A stretch of 64,000 nucleotides of DNA. Source: M3007 sp046316495. Lineage in GTDB: Bacteria; Bacteroidota; Bacteroidia; Chitinophagales; Saprospiraceae. The notes under the pieces were generated by a model, which was given only the letters and a program-made list of their open reading frames with translations, ran no database searches and was not told the origin of the DNA. This document shows, one piece after another, positions 42,314-51,270 of this stretch. The position numbers and the translations under genes were made by a program. Numbering within the stretch: position 1 is the first letter of the stretch; every line of letters starts with the position of its first letter. The DNA is taken from positions 1-64,000 of the forward strand of contig JBKDAM010000061.1 of assembly GCA_046316495.1 (NCBI GenBank), read 5' to 3'.

Positions 42314-44560
42314 ATGAGCAGCTTAGTTTACATCCTTCCCTTATTTGGAGTTGCAGGTCTTTTGTATATGGCAATTCTACAAAGTTGGGTAGTTAAGCAG
42401 GACGCGGGCGATGAGAAAATGCGCTCGATTGCCAATCACATTGCGGATGGCGCGATGGCATTTTTGAAAGCGGAGTATCGCGTTCTTTCTATATTTGTTT
42501 TGATTGCCAGCGCAGCCTTAGGCTGGTTGAGCATGCAGGTAACCACTAGTCACCCTTTGATTGTAGTTGCTTTTATCATTGGGGCGCTGTTTTCGGTGTT
42601 GGCGGGCTTTTTGGGTATGCGTATTGCTACCAAGGCGAATGTTCGCACTACTCAGGCAGCTCGTACCAGTCTCTCTCATGCCTTAAAGGTGTCTTTTAAT
42701 GGGGGATCTGTTATGGGTTTGGGGGTTGCTGGTTTGGCGGTTCTTGGTTTGAGTGCCTTATTTATTTTGTTTTACTCCTTATTCATGGGGGGTGTTTATG
42801 GAGCCGACGGTCATGTTCAGATGACGCGGGTATTAGAGGTTTTAACTGGATTTTCGCTTGGAGCGGAGTCGATTGCCTTGTTTGCTCGTGTAGGGGGTGG
42901 TATTTACACAAAAGCAGCCGACGTAGGAGCTGACCTTGTAGGTAAGGTAGAGGCTGGTATCCCTGAAGATGATCCACGGAATCCAGCTACAATTGCAGAC
43001 AACGTAGGGGATAATGTTGGAGACGTAGCCGGTATGGGTGCAGATTTATTTGGCTCCTATGTTGCGACGGTACTAGCAAGTATGGTATTGGGTAATTCAC
43101 TGATCAATGATAATGCGAGCGGGCATTTTGGATTTGGAGGAATTGCACCGATCTTGTTACCTATGCTGATTGCGGGTTTGGGTATTATTTTCTCAATTGT
43201 CGGCATGTTGATGGTTCGGATCAGCAAAAACAGTCAGGCGAATACGGATACTGTACAAGCGGCGCTTAACCGTGGAAACTGGTCTAGCATAATTTTAACA
43301 GGTATTGCAAGTTATTTTGTGATTACTATGATGCTGCCTGAGACGATGTCCATGAATTTCTTTGGTCGTGGCACAGAGATTGTTACGAACATGAGCGTAT
43401 TTTATGCTGTGTTGGTGGGGTTAGTTGTTGGTGCATTGATCTCAATGATTACAGAATATTACACTGGATTGGGTAAGAAGCCGATTTTGGATATTGTGCG
43501 GCAGTCTGCTACTGGTCATGCTACGAATGTAATTGCCGGTTTGGCGACTGGAATGATGTCTACTTGGATGCCGATTGTACTTTTTGCTGGTGCGATTTGG
43601 AGCGCCTATGAGTTGGCTGGTTTTTACGGTGTGGCGATTGCTGCTTCAGCGATGATGGCTACTACTGCGATGCAGTTAGCGATTGATGCATTTGGTCCAA
43701 TTGCGGATAATGCGGGTGGTATTGCGGAGATGAGTGAATTGCCCAAAGAGGTTCGTGAGAACACGGATGTCTTGGATTCAGTGGGTAATACGACTGCAGC
43801 GATTGGAAAGGGCTTTGCTATTGCGTCAGCTGCGTTGACGGCTTTGGCCATTTTTGCTGCTTATGTAAATTTCACTGGTATTGATGGGATTAATATTTTC
43901 AAGGCGGACGTATTAGCTGCTTTATTTATAGGTGGCATGATTCCGGTGGTATTTTCTGCTTTTGCGATGCAAAGTGTGGGGCGTGCTGCTATGGATATGG
44001 TACAAGAAGTACGTCGTCAGTTCCGGGAGATTCCGGGTTTGTTGGAAGGTACAGGCAAGGCGGAATATGGTCGTTGTGTTGAAATTTCAACTCGCGCGGC
44101 CTTACGTGAAATGATGCCTCCTGGTTTGATCACTATTATCACTCCAATTGTGATTGGTTTCTTAATGGGTCCTGAGGCATTGGGTGGCTATATGGCTGGT
44201 GTTACTGTTAGTGGTGTGCTTTGGGCTATTTTCCAATCAAACGCAGGTGGTGCATGGGATAATGCAAAAAAATCTTTTGAGAAGGGAGTTGATATAAATG
44301 GTACAACCTACTACAAAGGATCTGATCCGCACAAAGCTGCTGTGACAGGTGATACAGTAGGTGATCCGTTTAAAGATACTTCTGGTCCGTCCATGAATAT
44401 ATTGATTAAGTTGTCTTGTTTGATGGGCTTGGCCATTGCTCCAATTTTGGGTGGGCATTCTGAAGATAACCACAGTAAAGGTGTTGCACCGGATGCGATG
44501 GAAATGAAGATGGACAGCCAGGCGCCCACACAGGGTACAGAGGCTGCCCCTATTCGTTAG
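42314..44560 (+). CDS. hppA: Membrane-bound ion-translocating pyrophosphatase, K+-dependent type
   Basis: A 748-residue, about 16-helix pump using pyrophosphate hydrolysis to move H+ or Na+. Catalytic loops: DVGADLVGKVEAGIPEDDPRNPATIADNVGDNVGDVAGMGADL, DAFGPIADNAGGIAEMS and GGAWDNAKKSFE with DPHKAAVTGDTVGDPFKDTSGPS. The loop GNTTAAIGKGFAI (491-503) has Ala and Gly where K+-independent pumps carry Lys and Thr, so K+ dependence is predicted; whether it pumps Na+ or H+ is open. The last 40 residues are a non-conserved tail. Confidence 0.95.
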   Translation: MSSLVYILPLFGVAGLLYMAILQSWVVKQDAGDEKMRSIANHIADGAMAFLKAEYRVLSIFVLIASAALGWLSMQVTTSHPLIVVAFIIGALFSVLAGFLGMRIATKANVRTTQAARTSLSHALKVSFNGGSVMGLGVAGLAVLGLSALFILFYSLFMGGVYGADGHVQMTRVLEVLTGFSLGAESIALFARVGGGIYTKAADVGADLVGKVEAGIPEDDPRNPATIADNVGDNVGDVAGMGADLFGSYVATVLASMVLGNSLINDNASGHFGFGGIAPILLPMLIAGLGIIFSIVGMLMVRISKNSQANTDTVQAALNRGNWSSIILTGIASYFVITMMLPETMSMNFFGRGTEIVTNMSVFYAVLVGLVVGALISMITEYYTGLGKKPILDIVRQSATGHATNVIAGLATGMMSTWMPIVLFAGAIWSAYELAGFYGVAIAASAMMATTAMQLAIDAFGPIADNAGGIAEMSELPKEVRENTDVLDSVGNTTAAIGKGFAIASAALTALAIFAAYVNFTGIDGINIFKADVLAALFIGGMIPVVFSAFAMQSVGRAAMDMVQEVRRQFREIPGLLEGTGKAEYGRCVEISTRAALREMMPPGLITIITPIVIGFLMGPEALGGYMAGVTVSGVLWAIFQSNAGGAWDNAKKSFEKGVDINGTTYYKGSDPHKAAVTGDTVGDPFKDTSGPSMNILIKLSCLMGLAIAPILGGHSEDNHSKGVAPDAMEMKMDSQAPTQGTEAAPIR

Positions 44561-44621
44561 TGTTGTCCTTACGTAAAGTGTTTTGTTGGCATTTTTTTAT
44601 TGCTAAAAAAATATAAAAAAA

Positions 44622-44653
44622 TTTGCAATAGTTTGATGACGCCTTTATCTTTG
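44622..44653 (+). promoter_or_regulatory. Promoter of the arsR leader (-33 TTTG, -7 TATCTTTG)
   Basis: TTTG (44622-44625), 20 nt, then TATCTTTG (44646-44653): the best full match to the Bacteroidota promoter in the window. It is about 240 nt ahead of the arsR ATG. Confidence 0.65.
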
Positions 44654-44659
44654 CGTTAC

Positions 44660-44893
44660 AATTTTGATAGATCGCCTCAACTTATAATGGTTGAGTTTTG
44701 ATAAAGAAGTTTTCATTTGGTTTTTTGGGGTTTAGCCGTCGGTCACGTAAGTGTTCCGGCGGCATTTTTTTTAGATCGTTTTTTTTTGAGTATTTTGGGA
44801 TAAAGGGTGTTTTTTCACTCTGTATGTGTAGAAATGGCTCCAAGTCTAGTTTATTTCAGGCGAGTGACCACTCCTTTCAAATAGTATATACTT
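44660..44893 (+). other. Long untranslated leader of arsR, possible small RNA
   Basis: From the expected start near 44660 to ATG 44894 there is no convincing ORF. It contains a small hairpin CTCAAC/GTTGAG (44676-44695), then the terminator-like hairpin at 44735-44772. It could be an attenuated leader or a free transcript of about 110 nt. The intergenic part just after hppA (44561-44621) shows nothing else. Confidence 0.5.
44735..44772 (+). terminator. Terminator-like hairpin inside the arsR leader
   Basis: GCCGTCGG pairs with CCGGCGGC (one G-U), then a small internal loop, CAC/GTG and a GTAA tetraloop; A and T8 follow directly (44764-44772). The form is that of an intrinsic terminator, yet it lies between the promoter and arsR. 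Confidence 0.75.
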
Positions 44894-45226
44894 ATGGCAG
44901 TAACGAATAAGCGTGATCAATTTACTCTTGAGGACCGGCAGATGGCTGATTTTGCGAAAGCATTGGCGCATCCTGCACGAATTGTAATACTAAAGGAGTT
45001 AGCAAAAAGGCAGTCTTGTATTTGTGGTGAAATTGTAGAAGTATTGCCTTTAGCTCAGAGTACAGTTTCTCAGCATTTACGAGAGTTGCTTCAAGCTGGG
45101 CTAATCAAAGGGACGGTTGACGGAACTCGGTCTTGTTATTGTATTAACTGGGAAGCGTTCAGGCGATTTGAACAAATGATGGATATATTTTTCGATACTA
45201 CAAAGCCTGATTTTTCTTGCTGTTAG
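44894..45226 (+). CDS. ArsR-family metal-responsive repressor
   Basis: A 110-residue winged-helix regulator: FAKALAHPARIVILKELAKR, then SCICGEIVEVLPLAQSTVSQHLRELLQAGLIKG with a Cys-x-Cys pair in the alpha-3 position, and a wing with GTRSCYCINW. Additional Cys at the very end (SCC) suggests thiophilic metal or metalloid sensing (arsenite, cadmium or similar; inference). No arsenic or metal exporter gene adjoins it, so the regulon is elsewhere. It has a long leader with an internal terminator. Confidence 0.88.
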   Translation: MAVTNKRDQFTLEDRQMADFAKALAHPARIVILKELAKRQSCICGEIVEVLPLAQSTVSQHLRELLQAGLIKGTVDGTRSCYCINWEAFRRFEQMMDIFFDTTKPDFSCC

Positions 45227-45419
45227 GATGGGGTGGCAGCTAATTTTAGGTGGTTGTATATACCTCACCACGACGGCTTTAGGCAGGTTGCTTTGGAGGT
45301 CTGCTCATACTTCCTTAAGTTCATTTCTACTGTTGTATAAAGCTAATGGTGCGTTCATCAAGCTCGGAGAATAGAGACAGGGGGGTAACCTATATAGTTG
45401 TCAAGATTGCAAAAAAACA

Positions 45420-45806
45420 TCAGTTAAACAAAGAGGGGGTAAACATTTGGAATTCTGGTATTTCAACGACCAGTTCCGTTCCATCGGAGGTTCGAATCAT
45501 TGTGTAGTAACCGCTCATTTTTCCCACTTCAGTTGGAAGGTTACAGAATGACAAATATTCGTGGCTATCTCCGGGGGCGATGATGGGTTGCCTTCCTACT
45601 ACTCCATCCCCTTCTACTTCTCTCATTGTGCCGGTGCCATCTGTGATGTACCATTTTCTTCGAAGGAGTTGAACGGTGTTTGGGGATCCATTTTCAATTG
45701 AAATATGGTAACCGAAAATATATTTTCTTCCACGTGGGTTAGAGTGTTCAGGCAGGTACTGCGATTCGACGCTTACTGTGATGCCGTTGGTCGTACTTGT
45801 CACCAT
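45420..45806 (-). CDS. apaG: ApaG-domain protein
   Basis: A 128-residue protein with the ApaG/DUF525 beta-sandwich: GITVSVESQYLPEHS, YIFGYHISIENGS, VQLLRRKWYITDGTG, VEGDGVVGRQPIIAPGD and MSGYYTM. Length is typical. ApaG is often linked to Co2+/Mg2+ homeostasis or Ap4A, but its biochemical role is unclear. The 190 bp between it and arsR holds nothing recognisable. Confidence 0.93.
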   Translation of the reverse strand: MVTSTTNGITVSVESQYLPEHSNPRGRKYIFGYHISIENGSPNTVQLLRRKWYITDGTGTMREVEGDGVVGRQPIIAPGDSHEYLSFCNLPTEVGKMSGYYTMIRTSDGTELVVEIPEFQMFTPSLFN

Positions 45807-45948
45807 TATTTGATTAGCAATTGAAGATGTACGGAATATTATCTTGGTTTGAACTTATAAAGTTAGCGCTTTGTTCAATGTTAGGATGAGTAATTCAATA
45901 AAAAATTGCACAGTGTTGTTTTTATTGAATCGTGCAGGGGAGAAATTG

Positions 45949-45956
45949 TAAATTTG
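45949..45956 (+). promoter_or_regulatory. -7 box (TAAATTTG) of the gene at 45974
   Basis: TAnnTTTG followed by CAG, 17 nt before ATG 45974. It places the start at 45974 rather than at the upstream in-frame start 45932. Confidence 0.55.
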
Positions 45957-45973
45957 CAGACGTATTAAGTTTT

Positions 45974-46444
45974 ATGTCTATCGAATACGACGAATTTGGA
46001 TTTATTATTGAGGGGCCAGAAACGAGTATTTCTGTAGGCCCTGAACTTGAACCAGAGCCGCTGGTCCCTATCCGCAGTGAGTTTCCTGCTGCAGGAGTGG
46101 AGTATTTGGGAGGAAAGAGTGATGGGTGGGAGTATCGGACTGTTTTTGCAGGTGGGAGGTTGTCAACTTCTTATGAGATGGTTGTTTCTTTTTTGCGGGA
46201 GCACGGATATGGAGATATTCCGATACCTTCGGATGCGGATGCCTTGAAGCTTTTTCGGAGGCAGAGAACCCCTCAATTACAGCTATTTCCTGAGCGGGGT
46301 TATGTTCACAATCCTATCAAAATATTATTTCACACAGACTCTAGGATGCGAAATGCCTTAGTCTTGTGTTTGTATAACGAGCAAGTTGAGGATCACTTGC
46401 TTCGTTTTCATGGAGTGTTGAAGCCAACAAAAAAGCCGTCCTAA
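45974..46444 (+). CDS. Protein of unknown function
   Basis: A 156-residue soluble protein with no recognised domain. The N-terminus is acidic (MSIEYDEFGFIIEGPE) with a Pro/Glu stretch; the middle has GWEYRTVFAGGRLSTSYEMVVSFLREHGYGDIPIP and the C-terminus is basic. No signal peptide. It has its own promoter box, and its stop codon lies within a downstream hairpin. Neighbours (divergent apaG, convergent esterase) give no functional hint. Confidence 0.55.
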   Translation: MSIEYDEFGFIIEGPETSISVGPELEPEPLVPIRSEFPAAGVEYLGGKSDGWEYRTVFAGGRLSTSYEMVVSFLREHGYGDIPIPSDADALKLFRRQRTPQLQLFPERGYVHNPIKILFHTDSRMRNALVLCLYNEQVEDHLLRFHGVLKPTKKPS

Positions 46445-46461
46445 GAATTTAGAACGGCTTT
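46432..46461. terminator. Hairpin overlapping the stop codon of the 45974 gene
   Basis: AAAGCCGT (46432-46439) and ACGGCTTT (46454-46461), with an inner CTAA/TTAG stem and GAAT loop. The TAA stop (46442-46444) lies in the inner stem. No long T-run follows. May also serve the convergent esterase gene. Confidence 0.55.
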
Positions 46462-46527
46462 AGACCTTAACTTAACCTATTTGGTTTGTTTCGAATTATT
46501 TCTTTAGCTAGGAAGGGACATTGTCGT

Positions 46528-48018
46528 CTATAGGTGAACTAGCTTGGTGGTATGGCTTGTTCCGTTTTGATTTGTTATTCGGACCAGGTAAGTGCCAGCG
46601 CTCCAGTTCCCTGTCCAAATGGGCTCTTCTCCTTGGTAAGAGCCTAGAAAGCGGGTGTTTCCTCGTAGATCCGATATTTCGACCTGGTAAAGCACCGTTG
46701 GGTCAGTGCCTAGCAATCGAATCCAGTCTGTGGTTGGGTTTGGATATGCTCGTAGGTTTATCTCTTCCTCCTTGGGTAAATCTAAATTGGACACTACTGG
46801 CTGCAGCCCACCAAACAGCCACTGATAGGCAGTAGGGAATTCTTGCGCCCAAAACCATTCAGAGGCTTGTCCATTGCTTGGGGTTTGGACATTTATTTCG
46901 TTTAGCGAAAATCCCGCAGCGAGCATTGCTTCCACTGCAGCCTCCATATCGTTGGTGATATAAGGAGGTTCCTGGCCACCTGCCAGGAAGTAAACGCGTA
47001 CATCAGTTAATTTTCCTTTGCTAAGAATATGTTCGACTGTTTTGAAGCCATTGAACCAGAAGGAAGGAGAGAAAATTCCTGCTTTTGAAAAGACATGTTG
47101 ATGTTCAATGAGGGCATACATTGAAATAAGTCCGCCCATGGCACTTCCCATGATACCGGTATGTTCTCTGCCGGGCACGGTTAAATAGTTGTTATCGATA
47201 TAGGGTTTGAGGGTGTTCACTATGAAGTTGACGTAGCTAACGCCTTCACCGCCTCCGTATATTGGATTGATCCAAGGGGCATATTCATTTATTCTATGGA
47301 CACCACCATGGTCGATTCCGACAATGATGCACTCTCCTATTCCATCCTGCGCCATTTCATCCATGGATTCATCAATCATCCAGTCTCCAGTGTCTATTGC
47401 GTTTGGATCAAACAGATTTTGGCCGTCTTGCATGTAAAGTACTGGGTAGCGTCTGCCTGGATTTATACCATAGCTTGGCGGGAGGTAAATCCAAATTCTT
47501 CTGGTTCTGGATAATTCAGGAATAAAGTAGTTGCTGCTGACAATGGAGACGGTTCCTTCGGTAGGGGTAATTGTGCCGCCACCGTTTAATAGATCTGGCC
47601 ATGAAAGAATAACTACTTCCACGGTTTTAGGTTGTCCATTGTAAAAGATAAGATGATTGGGTTGGGGAGCGCCGTTAATATTGCCTTCAAGAGAGGCTAG
47701 GCTTCCACGCGAGAACTTGTATTCTAGGACCCCGGGAGTTGGGTTGAACGTGATCATATAAACGCCATTTCCAACCGGTGTGAGCTTTTTTAGTGGGTCG
47801 GCCATATTCCACCCATTGAAAGGGCCTGTAAGGAAAATACTTGCTCCTGCTGGAGTGTTGGCTGGAACTGCAGTGACCTTAATCGTAAGCTGGGCGCTCA
47901 CCGTATGGAAGCATACAACAAAGGCCGCAAGCGTGAGGAACGATTGCAAGCGATTGATTAGCTGGTAGGATTGAAAAACATACCCGCTCGAAGCGCGCGA
48001 CTGGCTTATATGTTTCAT
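46528..48018 (-). CDS. Secreted esterase-fold protein with CBM-like and type IX sorting domains, catalytic His replaced
   Basis: A 496-residue exported protein. Signal peptide ending TVSAQ; a CBM20/48-like beta domain (about 45-112: IFLTGPFNGWNMADP, GNGVYMITF, EYKFSRGS); an alpha/beta hydrolase of the esterase D/Fes type (about 165-405) with RRIWIYLPPSYG, YMQDGQNLFD, and nucleophile Ser292 in TGIMGSAMGGLIS; and a type IX sorting domain (RAYPNPTTDWIRL to the end). Where relatives carry a catalytic His before S-E-W (GEHSEW-type), this protein has QASEWFW, Ala385. Activity is doubtful. ATG 48018 is preferred to GTG 48042. Confidence 0.85.
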   Translation of the reverse strand: MKHISQSRASSGYVFQSYQLINRLQSFLTLAAFVVCFHTVSAQLTIKVTAVPANTPAGASIFLTGPFNGWNMADPLKKLTPVGNGVYMITFNPTPGVLEYKFSRGSLASLEGNINGAPQPNHLIFYNGQPKTVEVVILSWPDLLNGGGTITPTEGTVSIVSSNYFIPELSRTRRIWIYLPPSYGINPGRRYPVLYMQDGQNLFDPNAIDTGDWMIDESMDEMAQDGIGECIIVGIDHGGVHRINEYAPWINPIYGGGEGVSYVNFIVNTLKPYIDNNYLTVPGREHTGIMGSAMGGLISMYALIEHQHVFSKAGIFSPSFWFNGFKTVEHILSKGKLTDVRVYFLAGGQEPPYITNDMEAAVEAMLAAGFSLNEINVQTPSNGQASEWFWAQEFPTAYQWLFGGLQPVVSNLDLPKEEEINLRAYPNPTTDWIRLLGTDPTVLYQVEISDLRGNTRFLGSYQGEEPIWTGNWSAGTYLVRITNQNGTSHTTKLVHL

Positions 48019-48042
48019 TCCTTGAGACGGTTTAAGGCCCAC

Positions 48043-48687
48043 CTAAACAGGGGTGATGACCTGGCTTTTAATACGAATGATTTACCTTATTCAAGATCTT
48101 ACAAACCCAATAATAAGGTAGATTGAGAGGTTAAAATGCGTAAGTAGGATTAAGTGAGCAGCAGAATTGACCTGTAGGCACTGCTTAAAGAAAAGCAAAA
48201 ATAAGGCGTTTGGTTGGTTATTTGTACCAAAAATGGGGTACAAAAGACAAAACAAGCGAAATAAGTACCTGAAATACGGGTTTATAGCTGTAAATAACCA
48301 GTATTTAGAAGGTATTTAAGTCTATTCAATGTTTGTCTAACTGTAATAGACTTAGCTATAAAATGGTTGAGTCGACCAATTACAACAAATATTGTGCCTA
48401 AGTCGCACGGAATTCAAAAAATAAATTGGAGGGTATTTGTTAGCGTTTTTTTGGGCTGTTATGAGGCAATTAGAATTCCTTCATCCGGTGATTTTCACAA
48501 AAAATAAAGGTTTGAATGCGGGCTTTCGTAAAATTCGTTTTAAACTTGCTGCGAATTCGGTTTTGTTAGTCCTGTGCATTGACGGTTGATCATGAAATTC
48601 AGTGCGGTGGAGACGGATCGGGTGTTTTATATTTAATTTAACAGATTATCTAAACGTCGAAGTTCTCGACGATTAATTGTCATTCTT
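48043..48687. other. 645-bp intergenic region between divergent esterase and fadD genes
   Basis: No coding sequence seen. Contains a 9-bp inverted repeat TACCTTATT (48083-48091) / AATAAGGTA (48112-48120), a minus-strand TATTTTTG box (48196-48203) that could serve the esterase-fold gene with a leader of about 180 nt, and a small hairpin or operator CGTCGA/TCGACG (48655-48671) 16 bp before the fadD ATG. Confidence 0.4.
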
Positions 48688-50340
48688 ATGGAAAAACCAT
48701 GGCTTAATAATTATCCTAAAGGAGTTCCTGCCAATATTGATCCGGATGCTTACCCATCCTTGATTGCGATGTTGGATGAGACATTTCAAAAATATGCGGA
48801 TCTGCCGGCTTTTTATTTTATGGGTAAAATGTTGACTTTTCGGCAGGTGGATGAGTTGTCTAATGATTTCGGAGCTTATTTACAAAGTCGAGGTTTGAAT
48901 CCTGGTGATCGTATTGCCTTGATGATGCCGAATATGATTCAGTATCCCATTGCCTTGTTTGGAGCGCTCAAGGCGGGCCTGATTATTGTAAACACGAATC
49001 CGTTGTATACCCCTCGGGAGATGCGGCATCAATTTGTAGATTCCGGAGCCAAAGCTATTTTGATCGCAGAAAATTTTGCAGCCAATTTGGAGCAGATACT
49101 TGGTGATACATCAATCAAGACTATTCTATTGACGAGTATTGGTGAGATGCTGGGCTTCAAGGGTAAAATCGTAAATTTTGTTGTACGAAAGGTCAAGAAA
49201 ATGGTGCCAAAGCACCATCTGGTCAACACAGTATCCTTTACGGAAGCGCTTCGTCAGGGTAAAAAATTTACCCTTAAGCGTTCGGAGGGAAGTGGTGAGG
49301 ATACAATTATCCTGCAATATACAGGTGGAACAACTGGGGTTTCCAAGGGGGCGATGTTAACCAATCGCAATTTGGTGGCGAATATGCAGCAGATTCGAGG
49401 GATCATGTCGCCTAAGCTACGAGAGGCCGAGGAAGTTGCTTTGTGTCCGCTTCCTTTGTATCATATTTTTGCTTTCACGGTCAACTGCCTAGCTATAATG
49501 AGCGTAGGGGGAAGTAACGTGTTAATTGTAAATGCCCGGGATTTACCAGCCCTGATTAAAGAATGGCGCACCTATAAACCTTCGGTGGTGACTGGAATTA
49601 ATACGCTGTTTAATGCCTTATTGAACAACCCTGAATTTAGCAAGTTGGATTTCAGCGCCTTAAAAATTGCTTGTGGTGGAGGTATGGCGGTTCAGAGGGC
49701 AGTAGCAGAGAGATGGCAACAGGCCACGGGCGTACAGTTGACAGAAGGCTTTGGCATGACTGAGTCTAGTCCTGTGATTACCTGTAATCCTGTCAATGAG
49801 CCTGCTCGGTTAGGCAGTATTGGGGTTCCTGCGCCTTCCACTGATGTTCGCATAGTGGACGATAATGGACAGGTTATGGCAGCTGGAGAGGTGGGTGAGA
49901 TTCAGGCGAAGGGGCCACAGATTATGAAAGGATATTGGCAACGGCCGGAGGAGACCGCCAATACGATCAAGGATGGATGGTTGTGTACGGGTGATTTAGG
50001 ATTTATGCATGCGGATGGGTTTTTCCAGATTGTGGATCGTAAAAAAGATATGATATTGGTTTCAGGGTTCAATGTATATCCTAATGAAGTGGAGGACGTG
50101 CTTGCCATGCACCCCAAAATTTTGGAGGCAGCTGCAGTGGGTGTTCCGGATGAAAAGTCAGGAGAGGTTGTCAAGGTATTTATCGTCAAAAAAGATTCCA
50201 GTTTAACGGAGGAAGAAGTTTTGGCACATTGTAGGGCCAATTTAACGGGCTACAAGGTTCCAAAGCATGTGGTATTCAAGTCCGAGCTTCCAAAAACGAA
50301 TGTTGGAAAAATCCTGCGCAGGGAATTGCGTGATCAATAA
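48688..50340 (+). CDS. fadD: Long-chain fatty acid-CoA ligase
   Basis: A 550-residue acyl-CoA synthetase activating fatty acids with ATP and CoA. AMP-binding motifs: ILQYTGGTTGVSKGAMLTNRNL, LTEGFGMTESSP, GWLCTGDLGFMHADGFFQIVDRKKDMI and the C-terminal Lys in LPKTNVGKILRREL. The N-terminus (EKPWLNNYPKGVPANID) is that of FadD. Leads a same-strand group with a DapA-family enzyme 6 bp downstream, then mnmE. Confidence 0.93.
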   Translation: MEKPWLNNYPKGVPANIDPDAYPSLIAMLDETFQKYADLPAFYFMGKMLTFRQVDELSNDFGAYLQSRGLNPGDRIALMMPNMIQYPIALFGALKAGLIIVNTNPLYTPREMRHQFVDSGAKAILIAENFAANLEQILGDTSIKTILLTSIGEMLGFKGKIVNFVVRKVKKMVPKHHLVNTVSFTEALRQGKKFTLKRSEGSGEDTIILQYTGGTTGVSKGAMLTNRNLVANMQQIRGIMSPKLREAEEVALCPLPLYHIFAFTVNCLAIMSVGGSNVLIVNARDLPALIKEWRTYKPSVVTGINTLFNALLNNPEFSKLDFSALKIACGGGMAVQRAVAERWQQATGVQLTEGFGMTESSPVITCNPVNEPARLGSIGVPAPSTDVRIVDDNGQVMAAGEVGEIQAKGPQIMKGYWQRPEETANTIKDGWLCTGDLGFMHADGFFQIVDRKKDMILVSGFNVYPNEVEDVLAMHPKILEAAAVGVPDEKSGEVVKVFIVKKDSSLTEEEVLAHCRANLTGYKVPKHVVFKSELPKTNVGKILRRELRDQ

Positions 50341-50346
50341 TTAGCT

Positions 50347-51243
50347 ATGATGCAAGGTGTATATCCGGCCCTGACTACAAAGTTTACGGCTGATGATCAG
50401 TTGGATTTTGACCTTTTTGGTTTGAATTTAGATGCTCAGCTTTCTGCCGGGGCAGATGGGGTCATTCTGGGGGGCTCTTTGGGGGAGGCCAGCACGTTAG
50501 AGAACTCGGAGAAGCTGGATTTAGTTCGGTTTGCTTGTGATCGAGTTTCAGGCCGAGTTCCTGTTGTAATGAACATTGCGGAAGGCTCAACTCGGCAGGC
50601 GGTTGCTTTGGCAAAGGCTGGTGCGGAAGCTGGTGCATCTGGCTTTATGTTGTTGCCACCAATGCGGTATCGCAGTGATGATCGCGAGACGCTATCTTTT
50701 TTTAAAGCGGTGGCAGAGTCTACGGATTTACCAATTATGATCTATAATAATCCGGTTGATTACAAAATAGAGGTCAGTCTGGAGATGTTTGAGGCGATGG
50801 CTGATTGGCCAACAATAGTTGCCGTCAAGGAAAGCACCCGTGATATTTCCAATGTGACCCGGATGAAAAATCATTTTGGCGATCGATTTAAAATTCTTTG
50901 TGGAGTAGATACGTTAGCAATGGAGGAGTTGGTTATGGGGGCAGATGGTTGGGTAGCAGGTTTAGTTTGTGCTTTCCCGAGGGAGACGGTTGCTATATAT
51001 CGATTGATTAAAGCTGGTCGAATCGATGAGGCATTAACCATTTACCGTTGGTTTTTGCCTCTGTTGGAGTTAGATATTCACCCAAAATTAGTTCAGTATA
51101 TTAAACTGGCCGAGCAGATGAACGGCTTAGGTTCAGAACACGTTCGAGCGCCTCGATTGATATTGGAGGGCGAAGAACGGACTAGGGTGATGGGGATTGT
51201 ACAGAGAGGAATAGATAGCAGGCCGGTTTTAAATGATTATTAA
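50347..51243 (+). CDS. DapA-family (dihydrodipicolinate synthase-like) lyase or aldolase
   Basis: A 298-residue class I aldolase of the DHDPS/N-acetylneuraminate lyase family. TIM-barrel motifs: GVILGGSLGEASTL, catalytic Tyr in IMIYNNPVDY and Schiff-base Lys in IVAVKESTRDISN. GSLGEAS replaces the GTTGE of true DapA, and its position after fadD rather than lysine genes suggests a different substrate (keto-deoxy sugar or hydroxyproline route). Substrate unknown. Confidence 0.87.
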   Translation: MMQGVYPALTTKFTADDQLDFDLFGLNLDAQLSAGADGVILGGSLGEASTLENSEKLDLVRFACDRVSGRVPVVMNIAEGSTRQAVALAKAGAEAGASGFMLLPPMRYRSDDRETLSFFKAVAESTDLPIMIYNNPVDYKIEVSLEMFEAMADWPTIVAVKESTRDISNVTRMKNHFGDRFKILCGVDTLAMEELVMGADGWVAGLVCAFPRETVAIYRLIKAGRIDEALTIYRWFLPLLELDIHPKLVQYIKLAEQMNGLGSEHVRAPRLILEGEERTRVMGIVQRGIDSRPVLNDY

Positions 51244-51270
51244 GGGGTTATTGATTTGGATTAGAAGTTG

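Noticed and set aside
44698..44910. 70-codon frame in the arsR leader
   Set aside because: TTG start, Phe/Cys/Arg-rich composition, spans the terminator hairpin and overlaps arsR; no coding character.
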